Source: Allobosea sp. Root483D1 | GTDB taxonomy: Bacteria; Pseudomonadota; Alphaproteobacteria; Rhizobiales; Beijerinckiaceae | Assembly: GCF_001429505.1 (NCBI RefSeq) | Contig: NZ_LMJW01000018.1 | Location: forward strand, 331,350 to 395,349 | Direction of reading: 5' to 3' | DNA: 64,000 nucleotides | In this document: positions 57,002-64,000 of the stretch, piece after piece | Layout: every line of letters begins with the position of its first letter | Position numbering within the stretch: the first letter of the stretch is position 1 | Position numbers and translations under genes: made by a program | The notes under the pieces: generated by a model | The model's input: the letters and a program-made list of their open reading frames with translations, nothing else | Databases searched by the model: none | Told to the model about the DNA's origin: nothing

Positions 57002-57070
57002 CGTTGAAAATCAGGTGCTTGCGTGATTTTCAACGAGCGGAATACGCAATCCCTCGGCGGGACTGCGTAT
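57002..57070. repeat. Two strong palindromes upstream of rnpB
   Basis: First: 12-bp arms CGTTGAAAATCA (57002-57013) and TGATTTTCAACG (57024-57035), loop of 10. Second: ATACGCA-A-TCCC with GGGA-C-TGCGTAT (57042-57070). One may end the transglycosylase transcript; the other may belong to the rnpB promoter region. They look like dispersed elements, but no second copy is in this window. Confidence 0.6.
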
Positions 57071-57108
57071 GCGCTTGACGGCTCCGGCCTTTAGAGCGCA
57101 GAGGGAGC

Positions 57109-57518
57109 CCGCCAGTCGGCCGGACGGCCGCTCCTGCTTCGGCAGGGGAGGAAAGTCCGGGCTCCACGGAAACACGGTGCCGGATAACGTCCGGCGGGGG
57201 CGACCCCAGGGAAAGCGCCACAGAGATCGAACCGCCTCGTGCTGGAGAGTTTCGGCTTTCCTGGCGAGGTAAGGGTGAAAAGGTGCGGTAAGAGCGCACC
57301 GCGGACCCGGCAACGGGGACGGCATGGCAAGCCCCACCGGGAGCAAAACCGAATAGGGACGATGCCTGCCCGCAAGGGCAGGGGGCCGGTTTCCAGGCCC
57401 TGTCGTCCGGGTTGGTTGCTCGAGGCGCGCAGCAATGTGCGTCCCAGAGGAATGGCCGTCACGTCGGGGGAGAAATCTCCCGGCCATCCAGAACCCGGCT
57501 TACAGGCCGGCTGGCACC
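57109..57518 (+). ncRNA. rnpB: RNase P RNA, bacterial type A
   Basis: The catalytic RNA that trims the 5' ends of tRNA precursors. Recognised by conserved sequence: GAGGAAAGTCCGGGCTCC (57148-57165, P4 5' side), AGAGGAATGGCCGTC (about 57446-57460) and CCAGAACCCGGCTTACA (57488-57504, near the 3' end). The ends pair as P1: GCCAGTCGGCC at 57111-57121 with GGCCGGCTGGC at 57505-57515. Length near 410 is right for alphaproteobacteria. Exact ends are inferred from P1. A strong terminator follows 17 bases later. Confidence 0.95.
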
Positions 57519-57531
57519 CTCATCGCAGCGA

Positions 57532-57559
57532 AAAGGGCCGGGATCGCTCCCGGCCCTTT
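57532..57559 (+). terminator. Intrinsic terminator of rnpB
   Basis: Perfect stem AAAGGGCCGGGA / TCCCGGCCCTTT with loop TCGC, then CGTGTTTG. Lies just after the RNase P RNA and also close to the minus-strand MBL gene stop, so it may serve both. Confidence 0.85.
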
Positions 57560-57579
57560 CGTGTTTGACGAGGCCGAGA

Positions 57580-58533
57580 TCAGAGCGTGTAGCTCCATTC
57601 GGCCGTGGCGAAGCGATAGCCGTTGCCCTCCTTGCTGACCCGGCCGAAGCCGGGGAAGGGGATATGCGCGCCGCTGAGCACCAGCTTGTCGGCGGCCGCC
57701 ATGTCGAGCACGCGCCGACGCGAGGCCGCGGCCTGCTTGCCGTCGGTGTCGAAGACGAAGGTGATCTCGGGCTGGGCGGTCTGCAGCACGACATTATGGA
57801 TGCTGTCGCCGACGAGCAGGAGCTGCTGGTTTCCCGACGACAGCCGCAAGATGCTGTGGCCCGGCGTGTGTCCCGGAGCATGTTCCAGGGTCAGGCCGGG
57901 AGCGACCTCGCCCGCCTTCACCTTGCGGGTGCGGGCGGCATAGGGCGCGAGCGCGCCGCGGGCGGAAGCGAAGAAGGGTTTCGCCTCGGCCGGCGCCTGG
58001 CTCAGGATGCCGTCATCGTGCCAGAAGGCGTATTCGGCCTCGTGGATGACGAGCTCGGCATTGGGGAAGCGCGCCGCCTTCTGCGCCGTGAGCAGCCCCT
58101 CGTGATGGTCGGGATGGGCGTGGGTCAGGACGATCGTATCGATCTGCGCCGGCTCGATCCCGGCAGCGCGCAGATTGGCCTCGGCCCGGCCCATGGTGTC
58201 GCCCATGCCGTTCCAGGCGCCCGAGCCGGTGTCGATCAGATAGGTCCTGTCCTTGCTGTTGACGACGAAGGCATTGACCGAGGTCGGCAGGCTCTCGTCC
58301 AGGCCGGCACTGGCGACGAGCTGGCCGACCGTCGTCGGATCCGCGCTGCTGAAGGATTTGGCGCCGAGCGGGACGTAGCCGTCGAGGATCGCGGTGATTT
58401 CGAGGTCGCCGAGCTTGCGGCGATAGATGCCCGGCACCTGCGCGCCGGTCTGAGGAGCGCGGGCGTGCGCGGGCAGGGCAGGCGCGAACGCGGCTGCTGC
58501 GGCCGCGGCGAGAAAATGGCGGCGATCGATCAT
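57580..58533 (-). CDS. Tat-exported MBL-fold metallo-hydrolase
   Basis: A 317-residue metallo-beta-lactamase-fold enzyme with a twin-arginine signal (MIDRRHFLAAAAAAAFAPAL). The metal motif THAHPDHHEG (about 136-145) is canonical, with later GHTPGHSIL (about 222-230) and GDSIHN and GAHIPFPGFG loops. Such periplasmic enzymes act on lactones, quorum signals or other esters, but specificity cannot be deduced. The start gives the complete Tat motif. Convergent to rnpB. Confidence 0.9.
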   Translation of the reverse strand: MIDRRHFLAAAAAAAFAPALPAHARAPQTGAQVPGIYRRKLGDLEITAILDGYVPLGAKSFSSADPTTVGQLVASAGLDESLPTSVNAFVVNSKDRTYLIDTGSGAWNGMGDTMGRAEANLRAAGIEPAQIDTIVLTHAHPDHHEGLLTAQKAARFPNAELVIHEAEYAFWHDDGILSQAPAEAKPFFASARGALAPYAARTRKVKAGEVAPGLTLEHAPGHTPGHSILRLSSGNQQLLLVGDSIHNVVLQTAQPEITFVFDTDGKQAAASRRRVLDMAAADKLVLSGAHIPFPGFGRVSKEGNGYRFATAEWSYTL

Positions 58534-58657
58534 GGGGATGTTCCAGAGGCTCGAGGTCTAAGGCTTCCGGAAACGCGGCTCGCTCGGAGGGGGCGGGCCA
58601 AGTCGTCTCACGGCCGGAGGGATGCCCGGCCGTGAGGCTCAGGTGGGTGGCGCAGCG

Positions 58658-59083
58658 TCAGGCTGCAACCGTCAGCTGGACGTCGATATTGCCCCGGGTC
58701 GCGTCCGAATACGGGCAGACGATATGGGCCTTCTGGACGAGGTCCTCGAGCTTTGCCTTCTCGATGCCGGGCGCCGAGATCGTCAGCTTGACGGCGATGC
58801 CGAAGCCCTTGCCGTCGTCGCGCGGGCCGATGCCGACATCGGCGCTGACGCGGGCGTCGTCCGGGATCTTCACGCTTTCCTTGCCGGCGGCGAACTTCAG
58901 TGCGCCGAGGAAGCAGGCGGAATAGCCCATGGCGAAGAGCTGCTCGGGATTGGTGCCGTCACCGCCGCCGCCGCCGAGCTCCTTCGGCGTGTTCAGCACG
59001 AGCTTGACGTTGCCGGTGTCGGTCGCGGCCTGGCCTTCGCGGCCGCCGGTGGCGGAACCATGGGCGGTGTAGAGAATCTTCAT
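58658..59083 (-). CDS. ohr: Organic hydroperoxide resistance protein Ohr
   Basis: A 141-residue thiol peroxidase (OsmC/Ohr family) that reduces organic hydroperoxides. Both redox cysteines are present: C57 (GYSACFLGAL) and C123 (IVCPYSDATR); NPEQLFAMG and the ATRGN ending match Ohr rather than OsmC. Length fits exactly. I chose ATG 59083 for length and the typical MKILYTAHGSATGGREG; the frame further up to 59296 is not conserved. Expression is probably repressed by OhrR encoded upstream in the divergent direction. Confidence 0.95.
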   Translation of the reverse strand: MKILYTAHGSATGGREGQAATDTGNVKLVLNTPKELGGGGGDGTNPEQLFAMGYSACFLGALKFAAGKESVKIPDDARVSADVGIGPRDDGKGFGIAVKLTISAPGIEKAKLEDLVQKAHIVCPYSDATRGNIDVQLTVAA

Positions 59084-59133
59084 CGTTGCTCTCCTTGCTG
59101 GGCGGGGCATCCGCCGTGGTTGATGTGAATTAG

Positions 59134-59153
59134 ATTGTGCACAATTGAATTGT
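59134..59153. promoter_or_regulatory. OhrR operator pair
   Basis: Two overlapping palindromes: ATTGTGCACAAT (59134-59145) and ACAATTGAATTGT (59141-59153), 51 bases upstream of ohr and between it and ohrR. The second matches the ACAATT-centred sequence known from OhrR sites. Predicts peroxide-relieved repression. Confidence 0.75.
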
Positions 59154-59315
59154 CTGCAATTCACATGTCCGTGAACGGGGGCGGCGGCGGCGCCGACGAA
59201 TGAGTATCTTGGGTCAGAACAGACGCTCCACCCAACCGGGTGTTCCAGTTCGGCTGCGTCCGGCTCTAATCTCACAATGCGGGCAACAATCGGCAAGGCT
59301 ATGACGAAGGATAGG

Positions 59316-59765
59316 ATGACTACACCGGTACGTGGGCTCGACGAGCAGATCTGCTTCGCGGTCTACTCCGCTGCTCATGCCTTCAACCGGGCCTATCGGC
59401 CGTTCCTGGCCGAGCTCGGGCTGACCTACCCGCAATATCTGGTCATGCTGGTGTTGTGGGAGCATGACGGCCAGGGCGTGAAGGCGATCGGCGACAGGCT
59501 GATTCTCGATTCCGGCACGCTGACGCCGCTGCTGAAGCGCCTGGAAGCAAACGGCCTGATCCTGCGTAAGCGCGGCCGCGAGGATGAGCGGCAGGTGCTG
59601 GTCGAACTGAGCGAAGCGGGTCGCAGCCTGCGCGAGAAGGCGGGCAGCTTGCCCAACCCGGTGCCCTGCGCGGTCGAGGAGAGCGGGGTTCCGCCCGGGC
59701 GCTTGCTGGGCGATGTCCGGGCCTTGCGCGAGGCGTTGTTGAGCAAGGCGGTCGCCGAGGATTGA
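59316..59765 (+). CDS. ohrR: MarR family organic peroxide sensor OhrR
   Basis: A 149-residue repressor. The peroxide-sensing C13 is placed as in OhrR (EQICFAVYSAAHAFNRAYR), followed by the MarR winged helix (about 45-105: LTYPQYLVMLVLWEHDGQGVK, SGTLTPLLKRLEANGLILRKRG, DERQVLVELSEAG). A second Cys near 120 (PNPVPCAVE) may form a disulfide. I prefer ATG 59316, since AAGGA lies five bases upstream; ATG 59301 is also possible. Divergent from ohr with shared operators. Confidence 0.93.
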   Translation: MTTPVRGLDEQICFAVYSAAHAFNRAYRPFLAELGLTYPQYLVMLVLWEHDGQGVKAIGDRLILDSGTLTPLLKRLEANGLILRKRGREDERQVLVELSEAGRSLREKAGSLPNPVPCAVEESGVPPGRLLGDVRALREALLSKAVAED

Positions 59766-60151
59766 GGCCGGGCAGGGCAGGGGCCGACACGTCGAAAATA
59801 TTTCTTCGCAGCCGCGGCGGATTGGCTAGCGCTAGCCGGCGACGCCACGCTCCGTCGCGTGCCAAAAATCCTCGTCTTTACGGATAGTTAACCTTAACGG
59901 GCTGTGATGGTCACAGGCTCGGGCAGACCGCCGTCTGCAGCGCTGGATCCGTTGACGCCCATATTGTCCCATGCTATCCCAAATCATCCCGTCGAAACCG
60001 ACAGGCAAGCACCAAGTCAGAGCCCGTGTGCCGCGCGGATTCTGGCTGACGGCTCCGCCATGTCGGGGTCGACGGGAGTATCGATCGCCGGCTCCGGCCG
60101 GTGCGCTTCGCGCTTACAGAGTTCGACTGGAAGCCCGACCAGGAGGCGGCG
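59766..60151. other. Leader region of the dcw cluster
   Basis: 386 bases between ohrR and mraZ without a gene. AT-rich patch around 59867-59900 (CGTCTTTACGGATAGTTAACC) is a candidate promoter region, followed by the MraZ box and a long leader. An open frame on the plus strand across it lacks ribosome site and conserved content. Confidence 0.55.
59957..59991 (-). promoter_or_regulatory. MraZ box: four TGGGN repeats spaced 10 bp
   Basis: On the minus strand reading: GGGAT-N5-TGGGA-N5-TGGGA-N5-TGGGC, i.e. plus-strand CCCA/CCCG at 59958, 59968, 59978 and 59988 with exact 10-base steps. MraZ binds three or more TGGGN repeats in this spacing in other bacteria. The site lies about 160 bases before mraZ, so MraZ probably represses its own operon. 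Confidence 0.75.
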
Positions 60152-60610
60152 TTGACGGACCGCTTCGTCTCCCATTTCACCAACAAGCTCGACGCCAAGG
60201 GGCGGGTCTCGATCCCGGCTTCGTTCCGGGCCGTTCTGGCGAAGGACGGCTACGAGGGGCTGTACGTCTATCCGGCGCTCGACCAGGCCAGCCTCGACTG
60301 CGGCGGCCATGCGCTCAGGGCGACGATCGACGAGATCCTGTCGCGCTTCTCGCCTTTCTCCGAGGAGTGGGAGTCGCTCTCGACGGCGCTGAACGGCACC
60401 TCGGAAGTGTTGAAGGTCGACCCGGAAGGGCGGATCATGCTGAGCGAGACGCTGAAGGCGCATGCCGGCATGGGCGACACCGTCACCTTCGTCGGGCAGG
60501 GCCACAAGTTTCAGATTTGGGAGCCGGAGCGCTTCAAGGCACATCTCGAGGATGCCAGGGGAAAGCTGCGCGACGTTCGGCGCATGCTCGGGGCGAGGGC
60601 TGTGGCATGA
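60152..60610 (+). CDS. mraZ: Transcriptional regulator MraZ
   Basis: A 152-residue DNA-binding protein that represses the division/cell-wall operon. Two SpoVT/AbrB-like domains: [20 protein letters not shown] (about 10-28) and [19 protein letters not shown] (about 88-106). The start is TTG 60152, since AGGAGG lies five bases upstream and the translation begins with TDRFVSHF as usual; an upstream GTG at 60101 lacks this. The stop overlaps the rsmH start. A MraZ box lies upstream, suggesting autoregulation. Confidence 0.92.
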   Translation: MTDRFVSHFTNKLDAKGRVSIPASFRAVLAKDGYEGLYVYPALDQASLDCGGHALRATIDEILSRFSPFSEEWESLSTALNGTSEVLKVDPEGRIMLSETLKAHAGMGDTVTFVGQGHKFQIWEPERFKAHLEDARGKLRDVRRMLGARAVA

Positions 60611-61611
60611 CGGGCGAAACCCACATTCCGGTGCTGATGGCCGAGGCGCTCGACGCACTCGCGCTCAAACCCGGCGGTCGCTATCTCGACGGCACCTTCG
60701 GTGCCGGCGGCTATTCGCGCGCCTTGCTGGAGCGCGAGCCGGAAGCGACGCTGCTCGCGCTCGATCGTGATCCGACCGCGATAGCCGGGGGCGCCGACCT
60801 CGTCTTGGCGATGGGTGGGCGGCTGACCCTGGCCGAAGCCCGTTTCGGCGCGCTGGCCGAGGAGGCGGAGCGCTTCAAGATGACGCCGCTCGATGGCGTC
60901 GTCCTCGACATCGGCGTCTCCTCGATGCAGCTTGATCAGGCGCAGCGCGGCTTTTCCTTCCGGTTCGACGGGCCGCTCGACATGCGCATGGCGGCGAGCG
61001 GGCAGAGCGCCGCCGAGCTCGTCAACGAGGCCGATGAAGGCGTGCTCGCCAATATCATCTACCATTACGGCGAGGAGCGGCGCTCGCGCGCCGTGGCACG
61101 CGCCATCGTCGAGTCCAGGCGGAAGGCGCCGATCACCACGACCAAGCAACTCGCCGACCTCGTCGCGGGCATCGTCCGAGGCGAGCCCGGCGGCGCCCAT
61201 CCGGCGACGCGGACCTTCCAGGCCCTGCGCATCGCGGTGAACGACGAACTTTGCGAACTGGTCCGGGCGCTGCACGGCGCCGAGGCCGTGCTCGGGCCGG
61301 GCGGGCGGCTCTCAGTCGTCACCTTCCATTCGCTCGAGGACCGGATCGTCAAGCAGTTCTTCGCCGAACGCTCGGGCAGGGCGCCGGCCGCCTCGCGCCA
61401 TGCCCCGGCGGTGGCGACCCAGCAAGCGACGTTCAGGCTGATCACCAAGGGCCCGGTCGCGCCATCTGAAGCCGAGACGAGGGCCAATCCGCGCGCCCGC
61501 TCGGCCAAACTGCGCGCCGCCGAACGCACCGAGGCGGCGTCGCGCGCGCCCGATCCCGATCTCGTCGGTCTCGCCGTCGTGCCCGCGCCGCAAACCCGCC
61601 GGAGGAGCTGA
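60607..61611 (+). CDS. rsmH: 16S rRNA (cytosine(1402)-N(4))-methyltransferase RsmH
   Basis: Methylates C1402 in the ribosomal P site of 16S rRNA using SAM. The 334-residue protein has [13 protein letters not shown] at the start, SAM motif [16 protein letters not shown] (about 27-42), [21 protein letters not shown] (about 98-118), [14 protein letters not shown] and the terminal [17 protein letters not shown] (about 236-252). C-terminal 60 residues are Ala/Arg-rich. ATG overlaps the mraZ stop; it is the second gene of the dcw cluster. Confidence 0.96.
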   Translation: MTGETHIPVLMAEALDALALKPGGRYLDGTFGAGGYSRALLEREPEATLLALDRDPTAIAGGADLVLAMGGRLTLAEARFGALAEEAERFKMTPLDGVVLDIGVSSMQLDQAQRGFSFRFDGPLDMRMAASGQSAAELVNEADEGVLANIIYHYGEERRSRAVARAIVESRRKAPITTTKQLADLVAGIVRGEPGGAHPATRTFQALRIAVNDELCELVRALHGAEAVLGPGGRLSVVTFHSLEDRIVKQFFAERSGRAPAASRHAPAVATQQATFRLITKGPVAPSEAETRANPRARSAKLRAAERTEAASRAPDPDLVGLAVVPAPQTRRRS

Positions 61612-61613
61612 GC

Positions 61614-62003
61614 GTGATCAAGCTCTTGCATGTCATCGCCATCGGCGCGCTGGTCTCCTCGGCGGTCTATGCCTACTCGATCAAATACGAGACGACGCTG
61701 CAGGCCGAGCAGCTGCAGAAGCTGAAGGCCAAGGCCCAGCGCGAGCGCGAGGCGATCGCGGTGCTGAAGGCCGAGTGGCAGTTCCTCAACCGCCCTGAGC
61801 GGCTGCAGGCGTTGGCCGACAGGCATCTCGATCTTCAGCCGCTGGCGATTACGCAGATCGTGCGCCTCTCCGACATCCCCAATCGCGGTCCGAAGGTGGA
61901 TTCGATCGGCCGCAAGCTCGAGGATCTCGGCCTCGGCCTGCCGACCGAGACGCCGAGGGACCGCAAGAGCAACACCGCGACCACGCCGGGAGCCCGCCCA
62001 TGA
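61614..62003 (+). CDS. ftsL: Cell division protein FtsL
   Basis: A 129-residue bitopic inner-membrane protein of the divisome with one helix (about 1-20, MIKLLHVIAIGALVSSAVYAYS) and a periplasmic coiled coil (about 28-65: EQLQKLKAKAQREREAIAVLKAEW), followed by a conserved tail (LNRPERLQALADRHLDL). It bridges FtsB and FtsI. GTG start at 61614, three bases after rsmH; the small size and position between rsmH and ftsI are diagnostic even though sequence is poorly conserved. Confidence 0.9.
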   Translation: MIKLLHVIAIGALVSSAVYAYSIKYETTLQAEQLQKLKAKAQREREAIAVLKAEWQFLNRPERLQALADRHLDLQPLAITQIVRLSDIPNRGPKVDSIGRKLEDLGLGLPTETPRDRKSNTATTPGARP

Positions 62004-63796
62004 GCCAGGAGCTCGACAGCCAGGCCGGGGCACCCGAGATCGTCGCGCCGACGGTCGCCAGGCCCGAGGTCGTGAAGCCGAAATGGCGCTTCCGTACCGA
62101 ATGGTTGCGCGACATCTTCCGGATGAGCGGCGAGAAGAGCGAGCCGCGCGTCGGCCTGGTCATTCTCGGCTTCAGCTGCCTCTTCCTGGCGATTGTCGGC
62201 CGGCTCGTCATGCTCGGCGCCTTTCCGAGCGACCAGGTCGGCCTGCGCCGGGCGACATCGAACGCGATCTCGGCGGCGCGGCCCGACATTCTCGACCGCA
62301 ACGGCATCCCGCTCGCCACCGACATCCGCACCGTCTCGGTCTTCGCCGAGCCGCGCAACATCCTCGACAAGGACGAGGCGACCGAGCTGCTCACCGCGGT
62401 CCTGCCCGATCTCAACGCCAAGGAGCTGCGCGACAAGCTCAGCACCAAGAAGGGCTTCGTCTGGGTCAAGCGCGAGATCACGCCGCGCCAGCAGGCCGAA
62501 GTGCACCGGCTCGGCATTCCCGGCGTCGGCTTCGTGCCGGAGAACAAGCGCGTCTATCCGAACGGCAACGTCGCCGCCCATGTGCTCGGCTTCGCCAATG
62601 TCGACAATGTCGGCATCGCCGGCATCGAGAAATACATCGACTCGCAAGGCCTGCAGGATCTGAACGGGGCGGGCTTTGCGATGCAGGCCTCCGACCTCAA
62701 GCCAGTCCAGCTCTCGATCGACATGCGCGTCCAGCATTTGCTGCGCGACGAGCTGGTCAAGGGCATCGAGAAATACCGGGCGATCGCGGCGGCCGGCGCC
62801 ATCATGGACGTCAACACCGGCGAGATGATCGCGCTGGTGTCGCTGCCCGACTTCGATCCCGGCAACCCGGTCGACGCGCTGGAGAAGGACCGGATCAACC
62901 GGATGAATGTCGGCGTCTACGAGATGGGCTCGACCTTCAAGGCGCTGACCATCGCGATGGCGCTCGATTCCGGCAAGGCCAACATCAATTCGAGCTATTC
63001 GACCGCCGGCGGCATGATGCGGTTCGGCCGCCAGGTCATCAAGGAATACCATGGCACCGGCCGCACACTGACCGTACCGGAGGTGTTCCTGCACTCGTCG
63101 AACATGGGCTCCATCAAGATGGCGCTCTCGGTCGGCGTCGAGGGCCACAAGGCCTTCCTCAGGAAGATGATGCAGCTCGACCGCATGACGACCGAGCTGC
63201 CCGAGAGTGCCGCGCCGATCGTTCCGCAGCGCTGGGGCGAGATCAACACGGCGACGATCGCCTTCGGTCACGGCCTCGCGGTCGCGCCGATCCAGGCGCT
63301 GGCGGCGGTCGGCGCGCTGGTCAACGGCGGCTACCTGATCAGGCCGACCTTCCTGAAGCGTACCGAGGAAGAGGCCAAGAAGGACGCGATCCGGGTGATC
63401 AAGCCGGAGACCTCCGAGGCGATGCGCTACATCATGCGGATCAACGGCGAGAAGGGCTCGGCCCGGTTCGCCGACGTTCCCGGCTACTTCGTCGGCGGCA
63501 AGACCGGCACGGCCGAGAAGGTCATCAACGGCCGCTATGCCAAGAACAAGAACTTCACCACCTTCACGGCGATCGCGCCCTCGGACAAGCCGCGCTACGT
63601 CTTCCTCTCCATCTATGACGAGCCGAAGGGCTATGCCGAGAGCGGCGGCTACTCGACCGCCGCCTGGAACGCCGGCAAGACCACCGGCAAGGTGATCGAG
63701 CGGGCGGCGCCGATCCTCGGCATGGCGCCGCGCTTCGAGCCGCCGCCGGCACCGTTCCCGTTGATGGCGAGGCTCGGCGCCTGGGGCTCGCGGTAG
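62000..63796 (+). CDS. ftsI: Peptidoglycan D,D-transpeptidase FtsI (penicillin-binding protein 3)
   Basis: Cross-links septal peptidoglycan. The 598-residue protein has a cytoplasmic N-terminus of about 55 residues, one membrane helix (about 54-74), a pedestal domain and the transpeptidase domain with active site S311-TFK-314, S366-SN-368 and K501-TG-503. Opening and closing motifs are all intact; penicillin-binding should be normal. The start overlaps ftsL by four bases. Last gene before the right edge; murE, usually next, is outside or not adjacent. Confidence 0.96.
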   Translation: MSQELDSQAGAPEIVAPTVARPEVVKPKWRFRTEWLRDIFRMSGEKSEPRVGLVILGFSCLFLAIVGRLVMLGAFPSDQVGLRRATSNAISAARPDILDRNGIPLATDIRTVSVFAEPRNILDKDEATELLTAVLPDLNAKELRDKLSTKKGFVWVKREITPRQQAEVHRLGIPGVGFVPENKRVYPNGNVAAHVLGFANVDNVGIAGIEKYIDSQGLQDLNGAGFAMQASDLKPVQLSIDMRVQHLLRDELVKGIEKYRAIAAAGAIMDVNTGEMIALVSLPDFDPGNPVDALEKDRINRMNVGVYEMGSTFKALTIAMALDSGKANINSSYSTAGGMMRFGRQVIKEYHGTGRTLTVPEVFLHSSNMGSIKMALSVGVEGHKAFLRKMMQLDRMTTELPESAAPIVPQRWGEINTATIAFGHGLAVAPIQALAAVGALVNGGYLIRPTFLKRTEEEAKKDAIRVIKPETSEAMRYIMRINGEKGSARFADVPGYFVGGKTGTAEKVINGRYAKNKNFTTFTAIAPSDKPRYVFLSIYDEPKGYAESGGYSTAAWNAGKTTGKVIERAAPILGMAPRFEPPPAPFPLMARLGAWGSR

Positions 63797-63895
63797 AGGC
63801 AGTAGGGGAGCGTCATGCTCGGGCTAGAGCCTGTCATGTCTGGTTGGTTGTGGACGATGCGTGGGATGTTCATTAGGCGATAATGGACGAGACAA

Positions 63896-63935
63896 GCGCG
63901 GGGAACCCCTCTCCCGGATGGGAGAGGGGCAGGGG
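63896..63935. repeat. Dispersed repeat, GCGCGGGGAACCCCTCTCC family (copy C)
   Basis: GCGCGGGGAACCCCTCTCCC followed by GGATG and inverted GGGAGAGGGG, between ftsI and the window end. Same family as copies A and B. The 204 bases after ftsI show no gene start. Confidence 0.75.
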
Positions 63936-64000
63936 TGAGGGACCGCCGTTGTTCATTGGGGCGATGCGGCGCCGTGGCACCTTTTTGCGGATAGGGCAGG

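Noticed and set aside
57071..57108. A sigma-70 promoter for rnpB (TTGACG at 57075)
   Set aside because: No acceptable -10 at a suitable distance.
57069..57568. Open reading frames on both strands over 57.07-57.57 kb
   Set aside because: This is the RNase P RNA gene; its conserved blocks and P1 pairing explain the sequence.

Overview
The window is a GC-rich alphaproteobacterial chromosome segment. Gene content and the dense intergenic palindromes suggest the Hyphomicrobiales, perhaps a Bosea-like genus; this placement is inferred from gene style, not from a marker-gene comparison. About 65 genes are supported, one of them frameshifted, plus one structural RNA (RNase P RNA). No tRNA, rRNA, CRISPR array, insertion sequence or prophage was recognised.

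Layout. 1-2.7 kb: end of a chemotaxis cluster (cheR cut by the window edge, cheD, cheB, a CheY-type regulator). 2.8-9.2 kb: exported glutathione peroxidase, a small exported protein, then sugar-nucleotide and envelope genes (ManC-type enzyme, UDP-glucuronate 4-epimerase type, SGNH-like membrane protein, CelD-type acetyltransferase) with the molybdopterin gene mog between them. 9.1-11 kb: a FlhB-C-terminal-like protein and a FliK-like protein. 11-16.1 kb: aldo/keto reductase, a frameshifted DUF2000 gene facing an AraC regulator, a TetR/SDR pair and an exported MBL-fold protein. 16.2-21.3 kb: an autoregulated FadR-TRAP transporter-enolase superfamily operon, probably for a sugar acid. 21.4-31.9 kb: EttA, a second TetR/SDR pair sharing one operator, a lactate dehydrogenase-type flavoenzyme, a GH3 beta-glucosidase, a cold-shock protein, a MOSC protein and a MocR/EamA pair. 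32.1-37.8 kb: the methionine operon (ArsR-methyltransferase regulator, metF, metH) behind a 16-bp perfect palindrome.

37.8-51.9 kb: LysR/MFS pair, Na/Pi cotransporter, GST with an HxlR regulator, several small proteins, a compositionally different stretch with a HEXXH metallopeptidase-like protein, a diguanylate cyclase, and a MacA-MacB type efflux operon whose adaptor carries an extra helical domain. 52-57 kb: a membrane-tethered patatin-like phospholipase of foreign-looking composition, an N-acetylmuramoyl-L-alanine amidase coupled to a DjlA-like J-protein, a glycine-zipper lipoprotein and a lytic transglycosylase. 57.1-57.56 kb: rnpB and its terminator. 57.6-59.8 kb: a Tat-exported MBL hydrolase and the ohr/ohrR peroxide pair. 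60.1-63.8 kb: the start of the division/cell-wall (dcw) cluster (mraZ, rsmH, ftsL, ftsI) behind a four-repeat MraZ box.

The most unusual items are the patatin-TM-coiled-coil protein (52051-53916), the MacA-like adaptor with a Spy/CpxP-like insertion (50267-51934), the near-identical operators of the 24-25 kb TetR/SDR pair, and the dispersed palindromic repeat families. No obviously complete, previously undescribed multi-gene system is visible; the patatin protein is the best single candidate for new biology.
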